Source: Tetrahymena elliotti 4EA (Eukaryota; Ciliophora; Oligohymenophorea; Hymenostomatida; Tetrahymenidae). Taken from it: 64,000 nt of DNA. Position numbers and translations under genes: made by a program. The stretch covers positions 1 through 64,000 of the forward strand of contig JH720299.1 in the NCBI GenBank assembly GCA_000231825.2. Direction: 5' to 3'. This document shows, piece by piece, positions 26,333 through 39,530 of the stretch. The notes under the pieces are model-generated. The model searched no databases and had not been told where the DNA came from. It saw only the letters and a program-made list of their open reading frames with translations. Each line of letters opens with the position of its first letter. Position 1 is the stretch's first letter.

Positions 26333-28000
26333 AAATTTTACATTATTATTAAAATTATTTTCCTGTATTATATTAACTCATTTGTAGTCAATAACAAATT
26401 CAGCTGTGGCTAATTTTAAATTTATATTGTATCTTTATATTAATTACTCACCTTAAAAACTATCTCAAAATGTAAATCCATTTAATGTCTACTTATATTT
26501 ACTCTCAAATATAAATAGACATATTAAAATTCTTTTTAATAGTGTACATACCTAGTTGGACTACTAATAAACGAAATTGGAACTTTTTATTAAATATTAA
26601 GGCTTTTTATCATAATTAAAATAAATAATTAGCTTATTTTGAAACATCCATCTATATTAATTGCCTTTCAAATATCATTAAAATAACAATCAAAAACTAA
26701 TTATCAAATAAATGAAAAGAAATAAGTTTTAACAGTTTTTTTTCTAAATAATGTTTATAAAATAAATCCCTCACTCTTTTTCTTATTTTAAAATAAAAAT
26801 TTTAGCAAAAATGTTTTGTTATATAATTATTGAAATATTTACATGTAAATGAAGTGCTTTGATTGTAAACTTATTTTTATTTATTACTTTTATTTGACTT
26901 GTCTTGCTTGAATTATTTAAATGAGTAGATATTCTTAATTATTACTTTCATTTATTCATATTATTTCTAAATAAAAAGTATTAGGTAAATCATAAGTTTT
27001 AAATATTAAAAGTCAAAATAAAATACCTATGACACTAAGCAACATCTAATACAACTATCTCTAATTCAGTAGTGCTTTAAGGTTAAAACAAAGCAATATA
27101 AGAGATATACGTTTACTTTTAGAATTAGTAAAACTAATTAATGTGGTTTATCATTTAGAATATGTAGTTTATAGTAAAGATGAGCTAATTAAATTTTACG
27201 CTTTTAAGTATATTGATTGATTACAAGTGAGTAATAGCATTTGTATTTTTTATGAATATATTTAATTAATTAATTAATTTTAAAAATAAGACTTTTTTAC
27301 TTTTTTTGGTTGTAGACAAGAGTAATGTAATTAGTAGAATAGAATAATTAGGTCCTTGAATCATTTTTAAAGAGTGAATATAATATTTATAAATATTCTC
27401 TTTGTCATTATTTGAACGAACATGATTAAGTCAGCAGCATATTTGCATTTTCTTTTTCTTCTTATCCAAACAAAAACATGCTTTTGTTTTGCATTTTAAA
27501 TCCATCTATCTACCTTCATACATTTAGTTTGATAGATGCTAATTTAATTTCACCAATTTTTTAGTTTCCGCTTTGAAAAAAAATATTTTTTCACTTCTTT
27601 GGTGTCATAAAATTTTTTTTATATAGATTTTCGTGAATTCGTTCTATTTCCTGAAGCATATTTTGGATAATAATTCTTCTGTAGCAGAAAGGTCTCGAAA
27701 AATTCAGCAATTAGTACAATTTTGTTTTATTAGCATTTGAGATATAATTATTTACTAAAATTGAATGTTAAAATCAACATTTTTCACTATTTTTTAAACA
27801 AAAAGACTCTTAACAATGATTAAAATATGCACTTTATATCTCATGGTATTCTTTATCACATTCTGCTTTGCAAAGACAACGAATAAGAAGTAAAAAAAAA
27901 TAACCAACTTTTAATAAACCTAAAGGAGATGTTTTAATATTCTTTATATTAAATTACTATACAGCTTTTCTAATATCTGAAAACAATAAGATCTCAAGCC
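26333..28000. other. Intergenic region with one small signal-peptide-like ORF
   Basis: AT-rich DNA between two plus-strand genes. Apart from the short frame at 27816-27980 I see nothing protein-like. The promoter of the downstream gene is expected in the last few hundred bases. Confidence 0.5.
27816..27980 (+). CDS. Short signal-peptide-like ORF (54 residues), doubtful
   Basis: Starts MIKICTLYLMVFFITFCFAK, which looks like an N-terminal hydrophobic signal with a cleavage-like FCFA-K boundary. It continues basic and ends at TGA 20 bases before the ATG of the next gene. It could be a small secreted protein, an upstream ORF in that gene's leader, or chance. I saw no conserved domain. Confidence 0.25.
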
Positions 28001-31000
28001 ATGGAAGAATTCATAAACAAATTAATATGGGTATTATTTTCATTCTCATATCCTAGTTCAACATTCATTTATCATCACTTAAAATCTTCATAGATTTAAC
28101 AATTTGAGTTCGATGACTTAAAAGATTAGGCTGTTTACTAACTTGGTTCAATTTTAGAAACTCTACTGAAATACAATGAATTGTTTCGTTTAGATGAAGT
28201 TTTTTTTTACTATCTAAAGAACATCATTTAAGGCGATTTTTCAGAAAGAAATTTAACTTACTTTTCAAAAATAATAACATTAATTTATGAAAACATTGAA
28301 TAAATTAAAACATTCTAAGCAATCAACATACTAGTTTTCTTTAAAACCATTAAACTATTAAATATATTCATGTATGTTGACGATCCTATGCTATCTGAAT
28401 ATAAACAAATTATGATTTTAATTATTCAAATTATCTGGAATCATGACAAAATAGCATGTCTCTCTCTTGGAAGAGATTTAGTGAGACTCCTCTCTGACAC
28501 CAATAAAGATGAACTCGAACTAATCACAAAAGATCTTCTAACAGTCCAGCCTAATGGAGAGTAACACCTTATCATCTTATTCAATATAATTTATTTAAAC
28601 AACTTTTACTTTTAGTACTCTCTTAGATATGCTCATTAAAAACGTCTACATGAAGAAAGAATAAAAATATTTTATCTATTCCGTTTTGATTCCTTGCAAG
28701 CTAGAATACATGCTAGAGCCTATGCTTAATGTAACTAAATCTATTTTTCCATCTTAAATATCTCATTCAATTTATTTAAAAAATTATTTTAAAATTTATT
28801 AAAGCTTTACCAAAAAGCTAGAAAATTATTTTTAATTTTATTTGAAAGCAATAAATCTTAAATGAAAGCAATAAATCTTAAATGGAAGTAATAAATTTAT
28901 ATTGAAAAATAACTTTAAAATAAAAAAGTCAACTAGCTAAAGTGCAAACGAATACAGACTGAAATGGATAATGAAATAATACAAAACACCAGAATCAAAT
29001 ATTTAATTTTTATTTGTAGATATAGTACGCTTTTTAATATAAAATAATAATTAATCAAACCCTAGTTTTATTGATTGCAAACCTTAAATTTTTTTGTGGG
29101 CACTCAACAACTCAGAAAACTTAGATTTAATTAAGTCTCAAATTAAGGAAGCTATTTTTCATGATTGGCTCTTTTATAGGTATACTCGATTTCTATTTAA
29201 TTCCTTTTTCAATCTTTTTTTCAAAAACAAAAAAGTGAATAAGACGATTTCAAGCCTATAATTCCAGGTCTTTAATTTATTAACTGTCTCAAAGAACCAA
29301 AGATAATTTAAGAAATGCTAGAATTCATACTTCTTTACTATCAAAAATTCAATCCAGCATAGACAGATAAATATAGAAATTCAATAAGAAAATGCTTTTT
29401 GATAGGACAATAAGAAAAATTCATGTAATAAAATAATATCACTAAAAAAATTCACAAATTTAATAAAAGATTTAAATTGTTTATTTCTGTTTTAAGAAAA
29501 ATAGATGATATACTAATGAGAGTATCTTTGACTGATATTAGAAAGGAAATAAGATAACTTTTAGACAACACACCTGATCAGGGAAGACAAGTTTATGAAA
29601 TATCTATGAATAATAATCTACCTATTCCTTCTTAGACTATTAAGCTTGACATAAATTCCTCTTCTGATGACGAAATATATACTTCAGACAATACTCAATT
29701 CAAGGTTTCTAGTAGATAAAAATTTGATGACGATGATGTTGATATGAATGAAGAAGATTCTTCTAATTTCTATAATCCTAGTGATGTTCATAATGAAGTT
29801 CAAAACTAGAAGTATTCATAAATAATTCCATTAGAGCCAAGGATTGATAAAATCTCAAGTAAGTATAAACATGTGAGAGGATATGACCCTCTAAATGTAG
29901 AAACTCCTTATAGGTTTAATGATTCAGAAAGTACTTCAAATGACATATAATAAATCAGTGATATATACAATCCAAGTGACATCAAACTATAAGAGTAGAT
30001 TTTTTAATTTCATTTCCAGAATTGATAAAATGAAATTTTTTACTATTATTTCAAGTATCATTTAATTCAATACAAAAATAAATACTTTAGAATTTTATTT
30101 ATTGATCTTATTAAAATTTATCTTAATTTTTAATTGCTAAAAATATTATTAAATGATGATTTATTTATTTATTTTAAAAAATAATAAAATTGAATTAAAT
30201 ATGGTATATGTTAAAAATAATTTTTTATAATTTATGATTTAATAAAATAAAAACAGTTAAACAAAATAGCCATATTTTGCTAACAATATCTCAGGCAGCA
30301 CTCCTAATTTGGAAGAGGAAATTGAGGATTAATTTGAGTTTTAGTATTAAATAGAAGAAGAAGTGGAAGAAATTGATATTACTGATCAAGCAGAAATGTA
30401 TCTCCCCTAAGAATTCTGTTAAAACCTATTTGAAGAGATAAATTAACTTGCTCTGAATCCTTGCATAGAAACTCTATAAAATTTTTTAAATGTAAAATGA
30501 ATGATAATACTATTTGATATAGAAACAAATTATTTGTATGAAATTAGGAATTTATCAGATAAATGAAAACAAAAGGAAATTCTAAAAACGAAGTTGTGAT
30601 GATATAATCAGCTGCTGCTTTAATTTATAATTTATTTCAATCCCACTTTGATGATTTAAATATAAGTAATTTTACTTTAATTCAATTAATTATGGTTTTT
30701 ACTACTAGCAACTTACTTCAGCTCCCGCTAGTTAATTATATTATTAAATCTTTTCACTTTTTTTTCATGGATTATTATCAATCAAACAAATAAAGAATTT
30801 AATTACAAATTCTTTCTTCCTCCAAAATTCAAACTATTCAACTGAGTTAGATAATTTATCTATTATAACTTCTCTCTTAAATTTTTACATTAATTAATAG
30901 TCATTTAGGACAATGTCTGCTTAGAAATAATAAATTAACTTGCAGATGCGCATAGAAAAGAAAATGACTCCGATTATAAAATTATGTTTAGCCTTTTCGA

Positions 31001-32075
31001 ATAGCTGAATTTAATTCATAATAACATGGTTGATTTCTTATTTATTCAACTCTCTGCCACTTATTTGTAGAAAGATAAATAAGTTGTCTTAGCCTCTCTT
31101 AAAAAAATATACCTCAGCTTAGTATCAAATAATAATCAAAGCCCTTCTTCAAAAATTAATTTCAATATCAAAGAAGAGATCAATAAAATTTACTTAATTC
31201 TGGGACCTAAAAATTTCTAAGCTCTCATCAAAAATGTAAATATTTTGGATAAAATTATTTTTTAATTTAATATTTTATAAAATTAATTATTCATTAGCTT
31301 GTTGTCAACAGCTTCGATGTTGTTTTTCTTAATTTTATGTTCATGAAATCAATTTGTTTGTACTGTTCTTCTAGTTTTGTAATAACTGAGCTGGTTCCTA
31401 TTATAACAAATCTAAAGCTCTTCGCTTTCACTTCTGATTTGAATCAAACATTTTCCAAAGCTTTTGCTATGGTAGAATATGAGTAAGATTCATTTTGGAG
31501 AATCTACGAATCATATTTACTGACAAATATAAAAAAGTAAAAAAAAAAAAAATTATTTATTTTTTTAAATTCTGATGTGTTTTGTTTTTAATAATAATTT
31601 ATTAGACCTCAAATTATAGAGAACCTGATTAAAGAAATTTTGATTTTCCTTTCTGACTCATCTATTTAAGTAGACGATAACCTTCCTTTTTGGGGAAATC
31701 TATCATCATTTTTATCAAAATTTTTGAAGCAAAATAAAGATGTAACCAAATTATATTTATCAATTCCAATTTTTAATGTTATTTATTCTAATTTACCAAA
31801 TCAAAAGATAACAATAATGAATTTATTTATTATGGATGCTAACCAGGCTGAAAAATTTGGGTTCCTTTTGAAAAATGTAGATTAAGCTGTGTTATTAGGT
31901 TTGTTTAAAAAATTCTTAGCATCAGAGACATTTAATGCCTAGTGTTTGCCTTAATTTATATGTATTTCTATTCTTTTTATTTTCAAATTTCATATTTGTT
32001 TTTTAAAGAAAACTGCATGTAATGGAAGAAGTATGGGATCAAATTCAATCAATAAGGCTTAAAAGAGTTCTTTGA
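28001..32075 (+). CDS. Large helical protein, possibly SAPS-like PP6 regulatory subunit
   Basis: Start at ATG 28001 (MEEFINKLIW), spliced to 28094 (IQQFEFDDLKDQAVYQLGSI). The N-terminal half is alpha-helical repeats (FSERNLTYFSKIITLIYENI; ACLSLGRDLVRLLSDTNKDE). These resemble in order the SAPS region of phosphatase-6 subunits, where an NPLL..FFSK helix is followed by a TLCDI..L helix; I rate this only tentative. A Ser/Asp-rich disordered middle (SSSDDEIYTSDN, about 29640-29980) is followed after a roughly 300-nt intron by an acidic stretch (NLEEEIEDQFEFQYQIEEEV). A long helical C-terminus closes with KLHVMEEVWDQIQSIRLKRV. At least ten exons. The join at 28737-29030 was not resolved. The gap around 30000-30300 could instead separate two genes. 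Confidence 0.5.
28843..28900. repeat. Three-copy 20-bp tandem repeat in an intron
   Basis: Units start at 28843, 28863 and 28883. The first two share TGAAAGCAATAAATCTTA exactly and the third has a few changes. It lies in the unresolved intron of the SAPS-like gene. Confidence 0.8.
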
Positions 32076-33737
32076 ACCTAAGCTTTATAATAAATTATCT
32101 TTGCATCTACAAGTAACTTGCATCCATTTGAACTCAATATTCATTACAATCTATTTAAAAAAAGCAATCTGACTAAAAGTAATTCTAAACAAATCTTATG
32201 ACTTTGCAAATTCAATAATAATGAATTGATAATTAGTGAATTAATGAGTAATAATATATTAAATGCTGTCAATACTTTTTATTTGTCTTTTTTTAAACTA
32301 TTTTATTGTGATCAAACAAAAAAAACCTCATTATTTCTAAAAAAAGTTTACATAATAATATATTTTCAAATAATTAAAAGCTTTAATTGAAAAATACTTT
32401 TAAATTAAAACAATAAATCATTTCTTTGATGAAGTCCAATTTAATAGTTTATTCTTCTTTTAATTAACATAATAAGTAAATACATAGTGTTATATAATTA
32501 TTTGCTTGCTAGTTAATCATCTTTCCCTACTTATCAAGCTTGCATTTTTAAAATACTTTTTGAGATGTAATAATTATTTGCTTGCTTATTTTTAGTTTAT
32601 ATAGAGTAAAAGGAAGGTATACTAAAAAGTCTATTTTAATTATGATATTTACTAAACGTAAATTAAGACCGACCAATGAATTAATTGCTTTGTTTACGTT
32701 TTAATCAATAGGATAAAAGATTTTTATTTGATTAATTGTGTCAATATCAATCAGACTTAGTATTGATTTGATATTTAAGATAATATGCTCATTAAATTAT
32801 TATTATTGTTTTGATAGAAAATAGTAAAAAAATATTAATTCCAGATGAAATTTGTTTTCAGAATACATCAATATAACATAAATTGGTGTGATATTTTTGA
32901 TACTTTTTTATTTTGACTAAGAGAAAAAGAAAGTTATTGATGCTACTAGTTCTTAAAAACAAATTTCAAATATTTATTTAAATAAATTTTATTTAACTCT
33001 ATTTGAAATGGTTAAATCTAATAAAAACAAAATAAAATAATTTTTTTTATTTTCAAATCTTTCTTTTCAAAATTGAATTTTTGAAATTTTTACGTCTACC
33101 AAAAAAATCAGTTGATTAATCGATCAATCAATTAATTAATCAATATTTCTAAATCCAATAAATTTTCTTCTTATTTAGTTGTTAATTAAATACTATATAT
33201 TTTGAACCCAATTTTTTGTTACCTTTTTTTCTTTGTAAAAAAAAAGAATTTTTATCAGCAATACGAACAGGCGACATACCACATAAATGCCTTATAATCG
33301 TAGGTTAATACTTTAAGAAAGCTCAGAGCTTTAGATTGTAAGATAATATTGAGGTTTAAATAGACAAAAAGGTGATTACGCATTATAGATAGGTAGTCAT
33401 TTTTCGAGCAGTTACCTCCATTTTTCGAGGTCAAATAGCTTTTTCGGTGTTGCGTCTATTTGATTTTAGCTTTGTTTTTGTTTCGTAAAAAACACTTTTA
33501 TAAGTTGCATTGATTTTTGAATAAGTTTTGATCAAAAAAAAAACAAAGACATACTTCTATTTCGTGAAATTTATTACAAGTAATTAATGTTTTGGGGAGG
33601 AACGGTCAATTAGATATTTAAAATCAACTGGATTTTTTTTTGATTTTACAGGAAATGTTGCTATAAATACTCCTGCAAATCAGACTGAGTTTTGATAATA
33701 ATTAATTAATTAATAATAAACTTTGATTTATTAAAAA
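32076..33737. other. Intergenic region with a less AT-rich segment before the kinase
   Basis: The first 1.1 kb is plain AT-rich DNA. From about 33240 to 33690 the base composition is richer in G+C, and one plus-strand frame is open to TGA at 33697 without any ATG (frames with a single stop codon stay open easily). It probably holds the leader and promoter of the kinase gene. Confidence 0.5.
33398..33447 (+). promoter_or_regulatory. Three spaced TTTTTCG elements upstream of the kinase gene
   Basis: CATTTTTCGAG occurs at 33398-33408 and 33419-33429, and TTTTTCGG at 33440-33447. The conserved C falls at 33405, 33426 and 33445, spacings of 21 and 19 bp, close to two helical turns. They lie about 300 bp before the kinase ATG. 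Possible protein-binding sites, by inference. Confidence 0.3.
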
Positions 33738-34742
33738 ATGAAATTCTAAAAATTAAATCAACATTCAAACCACGTTCAGAATACATACAAGGAATTAGAA
33801 GAGCTATCTTATTCAAATAGAATTCTTGTATCAGGATTTGAGAGAGAATCTAAAAAGAGCAAGATACAAGAAAAGCTTGTCTTAAAGGAATCTCTTCATT
33901 TGAAAGAGGATGAAAAGTGTCTACCTGCTTGTAAAGACATTGAAAACGAATATAACATTGCTTCTCAGCTTTCTCATGAGAACATCTTGAGCCCGTTGGA
34001 ATACTTCAAGTAGTACAAAGGTGGATGCGCTATTTGCTTTCCTAGAGCTTCTTGTGATGCCTTTCAGTACTTCATTGAAAGAAGTTAACAATAAAGGAAA
34101 CCCATTTATTCCTTAGAGGAAGTCAGACATTTGATAAGAAGTATAGCCTCGGCACTCAATTACCTTCACTAAGGAGAAAATATTGCACACAATGATATTA
34201 AGCTTGAAAATATTCTTTGCTTTATTTCAGAAGACGAAAATCAAAGTCCTATTTTCATGCTTACGGATTTCGGGTATTCCTATAAAGTTCACAGTGATTA
34301 ATTGCTCGATAACAGCTTATCATAAGATTCCTTTTCTTGTTAGTGTTCGAGCTCAGAAGGAAATGCCAATATGTATCCTTAATGGAAAAACAGAGTCAAA
34401 TTGTACTTCTCACCTGAAATGGTCAGGGCTATCCAAAACTAAAATGTTACTATGGGCTTAGAAAAAGGAAATGACATTGCTTCTTTGGGATTTGCTTTAT
34501 ACAATCTTGTGTTTATGGATAGCATGGTCAGCAGATAAGAAAAAGAGTACTCCTTTTCTAAAAAGTACTAGCAAATACAATATTAGGGAGTGTAATTCTT
34601 GTAGACACTTAACTAAGGTTTAATTAGTACTGAATTAGAAAAGAGAGACGAATTATTTGATTTAATTACCAAAATGATTCACTAAGATCCTGCCTAGAGA
34701 CTTGATGCTTGCGGAATTTTGAACCACCCTTGGTTAAATTGA
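33738..34742 (+). CDS. Divergent serine/threonine protein kinase, intronless
   Basis: A single exon of 334 residues in the ciliate code. Kinase landmarks in order: a Lys candidate for ATP anchoring in EKLVLKES, an alpha-C Glu candidate, SLEEVRHLIRSIASALNYLH, and the catalytic loop HNDIKLENIL (Asp and Asn kept, with HND for HRD). The metal-binding TDFG follows, then YFSPEMV in place of the usual APE and GNDIASLGFALYNLVF in the F-helix. The final subdomain is QDPAQRLDACGILNHPWLN. The glycine-rich loop is not visible (ILVSGFERESKK stands in its place). The catalytic residues suggest activity, but ATP binding is unusual. The fold covers almost the whole protein, with no extra domain. Substrate and family are unknown. 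Confidence 0.85.
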
Positions 34743-36121
34743 ACAACAAAAATACAGTTTATTATCAAAAGAACAAACCAACAAAAACAAACAAACAAAC
34801 AAACACAAAAAAACAAATAACCAACCAATAAAAATAACTTATTAAAAACAATTTTCACTTTCATTATATTAAAAAAATCTTTAAACTTAATAAAATAAAT
34901 AAATAAATCTTAATGTACCCCAAAAAATGTTTACTATATTCTAATCAATTAAATCTATCTATCTCTTACCAAACTGGTATTTTAATAATCTTATAATAAA
35001 TAATAAATCACTCTTTCATAAAAAAACTAGTTTAATTTTTACTCTCTTCTTATTAAATTAATTTGCCAGTCACTAATTTATAATTATTGAATACTTATTT
35101 ACTTACTTACTTATTTTCTGTATTACATTTCTTTATTTTATTTACTTTAGTATTCACTTTTTCCTTTAAAAATCTTCTTAGTTCAATCAATTACTCGAAA
35201 ATCATTTAAACTTTTGATTTATTTTGATATCCAATTACTTACCAAGCCTGATAAATATTCTAATTTAAATTAATCATTCATTAATTGTTAAAGCAAACCC
35301 AATTAAAAAATGTAAATATAATTTATCTTATTAAAGCTCACTCTTAATTTATCAAATCCCACATTAATTTATCAAATACCAAACAGATTACTTGGTTTAT
35401 AACCATCCTAATTTTTTTAATCCCACAAAATTACCTCAAAATATATGCTTGCTTTTGTGTGTCTAAATTTTAAAATAAAAAAAATTAGATTATTCTTGAT
35501 TAGAATTAGACTTACCTAGTCAAGTATTCTAACAAATAAAAGAGTTTCTCAAAAAATATTTTCTTTAAAAAATTAATATAAGAAATATCAAGTTATTTTT
35601 TAATTAAAAATATTAACTAAAATACAGTTAACTTAATTTATTTATGTTTTTGCAAAGTAAATGAATAAATTTGAAAATATTTTTATTTTTTTAGGATTAA
35701 AAGAATGTAATCTAAGTGTTAATAATTAATTTTGCTTTGGTTTTTTGTTTAGTTTTTTTCTAGAAGATAGATATCTTATCAAAATTAGATATTTGATCAA
35801 TTAAATAGCCTATTTTTGAAGAAAGATCAATGATTCTTTAGAATGTTAGGCATTTTAATGAAAATAAGATATTGTAATATGTGTGAAAAAGAAAATCGTA
35901 TATGTTGAAAAAAATGATGTTTTGGACGTCATCAGTTTTCATGTTAAAAAATAAATGATTCATACTTTATACTAAAAAAAAAAAAGGAATTAAATCCTTT
36001 TGATTTTACTTAACTTCTGGATAATTAATTATTAACAAAGTAAAATACATTACTAATAGAAAACACAAGCTAAAATTTCATTCATTTTAAATAAAAGCAA
36101 AGTTTTTTAATTCTAGGGAAA
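34743..36121. other. AT-rich intergenic region with simple repeats
   Basis: Begins with an (AAAC)n run (34785-34804). It also has an ACTT-type run near 35092-35115. No protein-like frame or RNA gene was found. The last few hundred bases should contain the PEX5 promoter. Confidence 0.6.
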
Positions 36122-38824
36122 ATGATGCGAGATATCTTAACAGGAGGTAAAAAATTCAAACGCCAATATTACTTTCTCGTTGTTAAATAGAGATTTTCTA
36201 TTTTTAACCATTTGACTTAGCTCTCTGATCTGACTCAATTCTTTAAATTTTATATTAGGGGCTTGTAATGTTAATGGCGACTCTTCTTCTCAAATTAACA
36301 TCAATCCTGTCAATAGATTGATGGGAAGTTTATTCATGGGAAATGCTTAAAACTAGTAAATAATTTTAAAAACATTTAAATAGTTTTCAAGCAGTCCATT
36401 TTTGCCGCTGTAATTGGCATTTACGATGAATTAAACTATTTTCATTTAAAAACAGGGATAGATTGTAGGGTTTTAGAAGCGATGGATAATAAGGAGATTT
36501 GATGAAGAATGCCTTATAAGAAAGAGCTTAAATGATGCAAATAATGAATTAAAAATTTGATTCTATTAATAAAGAAGAAATAGCTAACTAATAAGTTATG
36601 GATCAACATTTTAACTAGCAACAAATGTTAATGCATCAATAGAATTTATAGATGGAGTAAGCTTTCTTGTAGTAATAGCAAATGATGCATCATGAAAATA
36701 TGATGATGGAATAAATGATGCAACAATAATTTAGATAACAATAAGCTTTATAAATTTAGTAAATGTAGGAACAAGAAAAGTTAATGAGCTAACAATTTGA
36801 CTCATTAAAACTTCAATAAGAAGCCGAAGAGTATGCATAGGTAATCTAGCTTTTTCCAAAATTTTCCTTCTTTGCTGTTTATAATGCATTTATTTTTTTA
36901 GGGCTTGATTGACTTTTTTAATGTTTAAAAACTTATTTATAAAAGTAACTTATGATGGAAAATGAAATGGATAATGTTGAATTAGAATAGCAAAAAATTA
37001 AGCATGATGCTGGTGAATTATTTGATAAAATGGCCAAGGACGACAGTCCCAGAATGAAAAATTCTAAGTTTTTACATTTTATGGGTCATCTCAAATCAGG
37101 TTAATTAAAAATTGAAGGAAATGAAATTGTAGAAGGAGTTCCTGATTAAGACGCTAAAGACATTGATGCCAGTAAATTAAGAAAAAAATAATTTTATTTT
37201 TTTAATTTGAAATGAAAATAAAAAAATTAGTTTTCAACAAAGCATATGAAAATGCTATGGAAGAGTAAAAGTAATCAGAAAATAATGATGCATTCAATTT
37301 AGAAGCATTCTGGCAACAAAAGATGTAATTAATTTAAACAAGCAATCAAAGGTTTAATCCGTATTTATTTAAAATAGAAATGAATATGAAAAAGAAAGAC
37401 AAGATGAAGATGGATTTGAAGAGAAATTAAATCAGGAATATAAAGATGTCTTGAATTACATGTAAGAAACTGGAGATTATGAATAATTAAGTTAAGCCTG
37501 GTAAAAAGCAAGTGATTTAGAAGAACAAAGTTTGTATAAGGATGCTTCTGACAGATACGCTTTCAGCTAAGCTAATCCCTACATGTAACATGAAAATCCT
37601 CTCCACCTTGCTTTAGAGTTTATTGCAAGTGGCAGACCTTTTGATGCTATTCTTGCTCTTGAAGCTCAAATCTAAAAGAATCCTGATGCTCCCAGTAGTG
37701 CTAACACTTGGAGATTAATGGGTAGATTACATCAAGAAATGGATCAAGATCAAAGAGCTGTTGCTTGTTTATTAGTAAATTAAATATTTAATTCCTCTTA
37801 TAAGTATTTAGCAAGTGTTTTGTTTAAAATCAACACTTTAATGACATCGTTAAGTTTATTTGTGATTTTAATTGTAATGTTTTAAATAAAATAAAAGAAT
37901 GCTTTGAAGAAAGACGACGGAAACCCTGATACCTACCTAGCATTAGGTGTCTCATGTACAAATATTTTAGATGAAGTTAAGGCTATGGGTTTCCTTAAAT
38001 AATGGTATTTAATTAGCGATATGCAAAAGGCTTTCCCTATAGCACATGATATTATTCCTGATGATAAAGTATATAGTGAATTCTCTACTGATGATATTAG
38101 AAATATCAATAGAAATATGCTTGATGCATTCATTGCTGCTCGTAATCAATTCCCATAAAATCCTGACTTACATGTAATTGATATTAACAATGAAATTTGT
38201 TCTTTATAATAATCATCAATTATAAATTAAGGTTTGCTTAGCTGTTTTGCAATACATTTCAAGAGATTACCAAGGATCTGTAGAGTCATTTAGAGAAGCT
38301 TTGAAGTATGATCCTAGCAACTATTCCTTATGGAATAAATTAGGTGCTACTCTTGCCCAACTTGGTAGAGCTGATGAAGCCATTCATGCTTACTACAGAG
38401 CTTTAGAATTAAAGCCTAACTACGTTAGAGTTTGGGTTAATTTAGGTATTGCTCATGCATACAAATAAGATTATAGCGAAGCTGCTAGACTTTACTTAAA
38501 TGCTCTTTCCTTTAATCCTGAAGCCAAGCATCTTTGGTCCTATCTTTAGACTTGTTTCATGTGTTTATGTAATTAATATCCTTAAAAATTCCCTTTTTAC
38601 TCAATTTTTCCCATAAAAAAATAGAAAGATTCGATCTTGTTGGTAAGATTGGCTAGCACAACCCTGCCTTATTTGCTGATGAATACGAAATTCTTAAGTT
38701 TGATGATTTACCTCAACCTGAATTCAACTGTAAATAGAAATTATTTATTAAGATTTAAATTAAATAAAATTTTGATAAAAATAGATCAAGAGGCAACAAA
38801 GAAATATTTATTAAGCGAACATGA
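36122..38824 (+). CDS. PEX5: Peroxisomal targeting signal 1 receptor PEX5
   Basis: Cycling receptor that binds C-terminal SKL-type signals and delivers proteins to the peroxisome. The first exon is 25 nt (36122-36146) and splices to 36259, giving MMRDILTGGACNVNG. The Cys at residue 11 sits where PEX5 proteins carry the cysteine that is monoubiquitinated for recycling. The N-terminal half is Q/M-rich and disordered, with Trp motifs (LEAFWQQKM, LSQAWQKASD) like the PEX14-binding pentapeptides. The C-terminal half is TPR repeats: PLHLALEFIASGRPFDAILA, ANTWRLMGRLHQEMDQDQRA, PDTYLALGVSCTN, PDLHVCLAVLQYISRDYQGS, YSLWNKLGATLAQLGRADEA, YVRVWVNLGIAHAYKQDYSE. About eight exons. After the usual end (DLPQPEFNCK) the frame stays open another 34 codons to TGA; a missed intron is possible there. 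Confidence 0.93.
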
Positions 38825-39530
38825 AATCAATTAAATGGTTTCAGAGTAATTAAATAAAAAATGAACAGAAGAAATAGAAATACATAAACAACAAATATAA
38901 ATTAATAACTAAAATTTAAAGAACTAAAAACATATTGATAACACTTCTTAATAATATTTTTTTGACTTATAATCTGCATGTGGTCAAACAAGTAAAAGCT
39001 TTGTTTGAATTTATACATTTTATTTCAAATACAAAAATTTAATCCTGGACTTCTTTATTTAATTAATTACCTTATTTTATCAGTTTATATTTTTTTATCT
39101 TCAATAATAATTTCTCAATATTGAACCAAATTTAACAGAGCATTTAATATTGAAAATTAAAATATTTTTTGGTTGAAAAGGAAAAAATATAATAGATATT
39201 TAAATGTTAGAGATTTATTTCATTATTTACAAAAGTAGGGATTAAAGAGAGCTTGAATTTTAATATCTTGAGTATCAAATATTATTTACAAAACTTACAT
39301 CTTATTAATTTTATTAGTATATTGTATTTAAGTGGAGTGAACATTTAATTAATTAATTAATGGGTATTATCCACTAATTTCTTAATAAATAATAATAATA
39401 ATAATAATTTGATGAGTATTTAAGTATTAAATTAATAGAATAATTAATAAACATTAATTTTGTGTAAGATTTTTTATAAATATTACTAAGAGTGAACTAA
39501 TATAAGCAATCTAAAATAATTTTAAGCAAT
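38825..39530. other. AT-rich intergenic DNA
   Basis: No gene seen. It contains a short (AAT)n run around 39386-39408. It lies between two genes on the same strand. Confidence 0.6.

Noticed and set aside
33738..34742. Frameshifted or broken kinase (only fragments are open in the standard code)
   Set aside because: In the ciliate code the gene is a single intact frame with all catalytic-loop motifs in order.
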